This document shows, one piece after another, positions 59,870-64,000 of a stretch of 64,000 nt of DNA. Position 1 is the first letter of the stretch, and every line of letters begins with the position of its first letter. Below the pieces are notes generated by a model. That model was not told where the DNA came from. It saw nothing but the letters and a program-made list of their open reading frames with translations, and searched no databases. The DNA is taken from positions 11,374,976-11,438,975 of the forward strand of contig NW_023998416.1 of the NCBI RefSeq assembly GCF_014805625.2, given 5' to 3'. Source of the DNA: Glossina fuscipes. Lineage: Eukaryota; Arthropoda; Insecta; Diptera; Glossinidae. The position numbers and the translations under genes are program-made.

Positions 59870-60190
59870 GCGCTCAAATTTTGGTAGACTTATCTGCTGT
59901 AGTTTATAGGTACTGAGCAAAAAAAAAACAATTTTTTAATACTATGAATAGCAGAGGTGTTGTCAGTGTACTTGGTGTTGTGGGCGTATCTCCTCCGTCG
60001 AATGTGCAGGCAAAGACTTCCAATTTTTCTGCTAAATTTGAAGTGAAGATAGCTTCACTTTTGCGGCCAGGAGAATCGTCACAATAGACATTGCACAGTT
60101 GGCCAGGCGGACATGCTTAAATCGATTCAGAATTTGCTGGTGATCAAGAATATATACACTTTATGAGATCTCTGAAATTAATTAATCCTT
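59870..60190 (+). repeat. Dispersed repeat, copy 2 of a pair with 57090-57430
   Basis: Same ordered blocks as the copy in intron 1 of ABCG copy B: TTATCTGCTGTAGTTT, GACATTGCACA, ATGCTTAAATCGATTCAGAA and TATACACTTTATGAG. The two copies lie 2.8 kb apart in direct orientation. Confidence 0.65.
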
Positions 60191-61639
60191 CATTCTTCGG
60201 TAAAGGACCATCCGGCCACAAAACAGCTCACTATAACTGAAAGCTGTAAGTTAAAGCAACAAGTTCTGCAAATGCATCTTAAAACTGGATTCTGTCGACA
60301 ACCCACGTTTACTAAAGAAGCTCCGCAATACGAATAAGTATTGGTTTAAAATAGCGAGCATCAAAAATCGCCCTAAGACGAATGTAATTTTCTTATATAT
60401 ATTTTCTTTATTTAATTACTTGTACTGGTAAGCAAATTATCAAAACCAACGTTTCGCGGTGCAAAGGCACGGTTTTCTATATCGAATGAAAGCTGAAAAG
60501 AAACAGATAACCATTGTTTTTCTCTCTATCATAAGTTTTTTGCGGTGATTCAGATACTGTCCTACATTTTTTCAATAATATGCTTTGGTTTATCTAACAC
60601 AGATGGCTAAAGCTGATATCGCGGACAATGTTCTAAGTTTTTGTTTTTGGCGTTAAATAAGAAATTTAATTAACTCTTCGTTCACATTTCGTTAACCGTT
60701 GTTATTATGAATTTTGAGTCAAGCGATTATGGTTCTATTTAAGTGCCTCACTCAATGTATTTACGCGCCTTTGTTTTCGGTGCATGTGTCCGCATATAAA
60801 TATTGTTTTTCAAAGAAAAATTTAAAAAAAAAACAAAAAAAAATTGTTTCGTTTCACTTTGTTTACTCATTGATGTTGTTTTTAAAGCAATTAATTTTAT
60901 TTCTTCTTTTTTTTTATTTTTTATTTTTTTTTTTTTAATATAATTTCACTATAACTGATAATTTATAATATTTTCGTCACTCGTTAGCTTTTAATTTGGC
61001 CCAAATTTTGAATATTATTATAAGATAATTTAAAAAGTATTATAATAACAACTATAAAGTTATTTAATTCCAAATTTCATTGTTTATGATCGCAATGATT
61101 AAATGAACTTTCATCTCTTTTAAGTGTTAACTGTTTTTTGATTAAGTAACATTGCGACATCATTATCATTATTAATAGTTACATTTAATATTAAAATTAT
61201 TACTTTTTTTCTTTTTGTTTATTTATTTTAACATTTTCATAAAGTATGTTAAACATAAAATAAAAAAACAATGACTGCGCATATAATAAATGCCTCTTAA
61301 CTTCACGCTGACTTACTTTAAACTAAAATTAATTTCGTTGTTTAGTGGATTTATTTTGTAACTAAACAAACAATTCCAAAAAAAAAAAAAAAAAACAAAA
61401 TTTTCTATATTTTTTAGTTTTTTTTTTTTTTTATTGGGTAAAAAATTTTTTTTTTTTTTTTTTTTGCTCGTAATTACTTTGAATGCCGTCTTATCATTTA
61501 CATGCTTTTTTTTTTTATATATATGCTTAGCATTTATAAATGGGTTGTTATGTTATGATGGATTACGAAACAATAGTCAAATACGTCAGCTGACAATATT
61601 CAAATTTGTACTCATTTTAAAATTTTCAATTTCTCAATC

Positions 61640-61663
61640 TCTCTCTCTCTCTCTCTCTCTATC
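61640..61663. repeat. CT dinucleotide microsatellite
   Basis: About 11-12 CT units. Confidence 0.9.
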
Positions 61664-63414
61664 TCTTTTGCTATGTTTCTAAAAGCAATTAAGCAGCTCA
61701 GTTTCTAGAGTTCCTAGATTTATAGAAGGCTCTCCCAATTATTCTGAATAATGATTTTAAATGAAACATTTTGCTATAAAATTAACGGCTCTTAGGTGAG
61801 AAATATTTTATAAAATTTCAAAAGTATTTGTTATACATTTTTCAATTGAACGACTTAGAAGCGAATAAACAACCATAACGCATAACGCAACAATCTAATA
61901 CAACAAAACTTCACCCACAGTAGCGCAAACTATAATAAAATGTCATCAAACAAAACTAGCGCCAGCCTGACTGCTTACACCGAGTCGATCACTCAGCCAT
62001 TTATTGATTATTATCATCAAGGCGTGAGGTTGGCGATGTACAAAAGTTGATAAATACACTAAGTATAGAGAAAGATATACTAATCAGCTTGCGAATCATG
62101 TTTACATTATTGCGAAGAACCCTAAGCGGGGTAAATAATTCATTTTGCATTGGCTAAGCTTTAACAATTGATAACTTTGTAGTCTGTCAAAAAACTACTC
62201 AGAACTAGGCAGCTACGCTTCTCAAAACTGAGATCAATTAATTAAAAAGTGCAAGCTGTTAACCGGTAGTAATCAATGAAGAAATCTTGAAGATCCGTAC
62301 AAGTTGATATAGAAATTACCTTATCCGCACACATCTACTATTTGGGCAGTGCCTGTATACGACAGGGGCAAATGTATATAAATTCTATATAATTTCAAAA
62401 TGACTGAATGCAAGTTAAGACATGTCTTGTACGATTTGCATAAAGATTGATTTCGCTCGTGCGCAGCCTGTTCCAAAGCATAACGTAATAGTGCTCTGTA
62501 AGACTGTGACTCACATGTGCATTAGTGAAATTTTGATATCGTGGCCAACTTCGAATTTAAATATTGTTTTTTTTTTTAGTGTTACTTGTCAACTTAAAGT
62601 AAAGTTAAAAACAACAATTCTCAGAAATGCGGTATAAGACAATCGCAAAATTTTAATTTCAAATGGGACTCAAACATTCCTCGTAGTCAGTTTAGGGTTA
62701 AAGTTCTTAAAGTGCAATGTACGCTATGATTAAAAATTGCTAATCAATGAAAAAGGAACATATTTGATGCGTAAGACATCTTAAAGGTCAATTTATATTC
62801 CGATACTAAAACAATAGAAATTAGATTATAGTAAATACCTGAGAGTTACTATTTAGATCAGTCAAAATTAATCTACCTCATCTTATGCCTTTTCCTTAAG
62901 AAAAGTCCGAACTACATAAACAACAGTCTACAGGCGTCGATGAATACATAAAAACACTTCCCTTTTCCCCTAGAAAAAATACTAAGGGATCAAAAAGTAA
63001 ATCAAAGATGTTATACAAGCACTTGTTCCAAGCGACTTAATTATGGTAAAGTTTTGCATTAATTACGATTTGATGTATTAGCGATTACTTTATAGGGTAC
63101 TGTTTAATAAATTAACAAAGTCTTGGTATTTTTTGATCAATTTTATGCTTCCAACTTTCATAAGACCCATCAGATCAGAGTCAGGTAGTTTATGATATAC
63201 TCATTCCACAAGATAAAACTATAAACATCATACAATTTCTATTAATTTTACTACAAATATAAAGTTTATATGCACTTGTCCTCAGCTATTTATATGAATT
63301 GCCACTTATAGCCGAATTCCAACAAACAAAAACACAGACATTAATTTAAGAAAAGAATGAAAAGACAAAACGACAAGTATGACTAAAATGTTTTCGAATG
63401 TCGGAATGTATATA

Positions 63415-63450
63415 TTAGGTTGGGGCAAAAGTGCTGTCACATTTTAAATA
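63415..63450 (+). mobile_element. Mariner-like terminal sequence (solo end)
   Basis: TTAGGTTGGGGCAAAAGTG follows a TA dinucleotide, resembling the TTAGGTTGGNGCAAAAGT ends of mariner-family elements. I did not find the opposite inverted end downstream, nor a transposase. The two overlapping frames of about 70 codons that follow (63457-63694) match nothing I know. It is likely a fragment. Confidence 0.4.
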
Positions 63451-64000
63451 ATATATATGTATTCAAATATGTTTGACTTGTTCGTCAACAATCGAATGGT
63501 GGATACCGAGTTCCTTTGCAAATGCAAAGATATGGACTACTGTTCAACGTCGCCGGGAACGTTTCAATATCACCCAGAGCTTAAAACGAGCGGAACGAAA
63601 TTTGCAAAATATCTTCGGCAGATCCGAACAAGAACTTTACTTTCCAACGTGTCACATTAATTTTTACAAGCTTCCTTTCCGGAACTCATACTAACCATTA
63701 AGTCTTAAATGTGTTGCATCTATTACAGTTTATGAAGGGTATTGAAAGTAGTCCTCCTATATCGTAATAGGATCGCGCATGACGCCTTCCACCTGTTTAC
63801 ATAAATCTGGCAATTAAAATAACCTACAGATTGCAAGATACATCAGAACTTTCTTGTCAACCTAATACGTTGTAATGCCTTTGTTCCGTATTTTGTGGGT
63901 ATGTCAAATTAAGCAACAATCGATTATCAATTGGCAAACTTCGTCTTCATTAAAAAGGCGACGAAAACAGCAAATTATTTATTTAATAAATTCCTTATCA

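Larger units (their letters stand above)
58543..64000. other. Intergenic region upstream of ABCG copy B, repeats only
   Basis: Should contain the promoter and 5' UTR of ABCG copy B near 58.5-58.9 kb. The rest holds dispersed repeat fragments (about 59270-59480, 59870-60190), long poly(A)/poly(T) tracts (60820-60940, 61378-61466), a CT microsatellite (about 61640-61662) and a mariner-like terminal sequence at 63415. No coding domain was recognised. Confidence 0.6.

Noticed and set aside
1..64000. CRISPR arrays, bacterial operons or phage-like modules
   Set aside because: No regularly spaced repeats of that kind; introns, poly(A) signals and gene families show animal nuclear DNA.

Overview
The window is AT-rich eukaryotic DNA with short GT-AG introns, long introns and spacers full of poly(A)/poly(T) runs, AATAAA signals and many degraded interspersed repeats. 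Gene content and protein similarity point to a brachyceran fly. A calyptrate such as a tsetse fits the base composition and repeat style, but this is an inference, not a proof. Two 10-N assembly gaps (1030-1039 and 51779-51788) show it is a scaffold piece.

Layout. (1) 1-12.4 kb: the last three exons of a Ras-like small GTPase on the + strand; its P-loop exon lies upstream of the window or was not found. (2) 12.4-19.6 kb: gene-free, with a transposable-element cluster at 15.5-17.6 kb: a tRNA-derived SINE and two copies of a larger element carrying 122-bp tandem repeats and a terminal hairpin. (3) 19.6-21.8 kb: a complete LCAT/PLA2G15-like lysosomal phospholipase, - strand. (4) 23.3-27.0 kb: a complete DDX11/Chl1 iron-sulfur DNA helicase, + strand, divergent from the lipase. 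(5) 27.9-30.6 kb: a complete Cdc23/APC8 anaphase-promoting-complex subunit, + strand. (6) 30.9-34.9 kb: a complete ABCG half-transporter (copy A), - strand, convergent with Cdc23. (7) 34.9-51.8 kb: a 17-kb spacer with tandem and dispersed repeats, a second SINE and a 788-codon open frame derived from a non-LTR retrotransposon. (8) 51.8-58.5 kb: a second ABCG half-transporter (copy B), - strand. (9) 58.5-64 kb: gene-free, repeats only.

The cellular genes are unrelated housekeeping or membrane functions (GTPase signalling, lysosomal lipid turnover, cohesion/replication helicase, mitotic ubiquitin ligase, lipid/sterol-type export). Only the two ABCG genes form a paralogous pair, sharing exon lengths and phases.

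The observations most worth a second look are: the retrotransposon-derived ORF with an intact endonuclease and a collapsed reverse transcriptase; an apparent 1-nt frameshift in the D-loop of ABCG copy B; and the SINE family, with an exact 11-bp target duplication and a paralogous empty site in the same window. Exon joins were worked out by hand from splice signals and reading phase. Every multi-exon model except ABCG copy B closes in frame.
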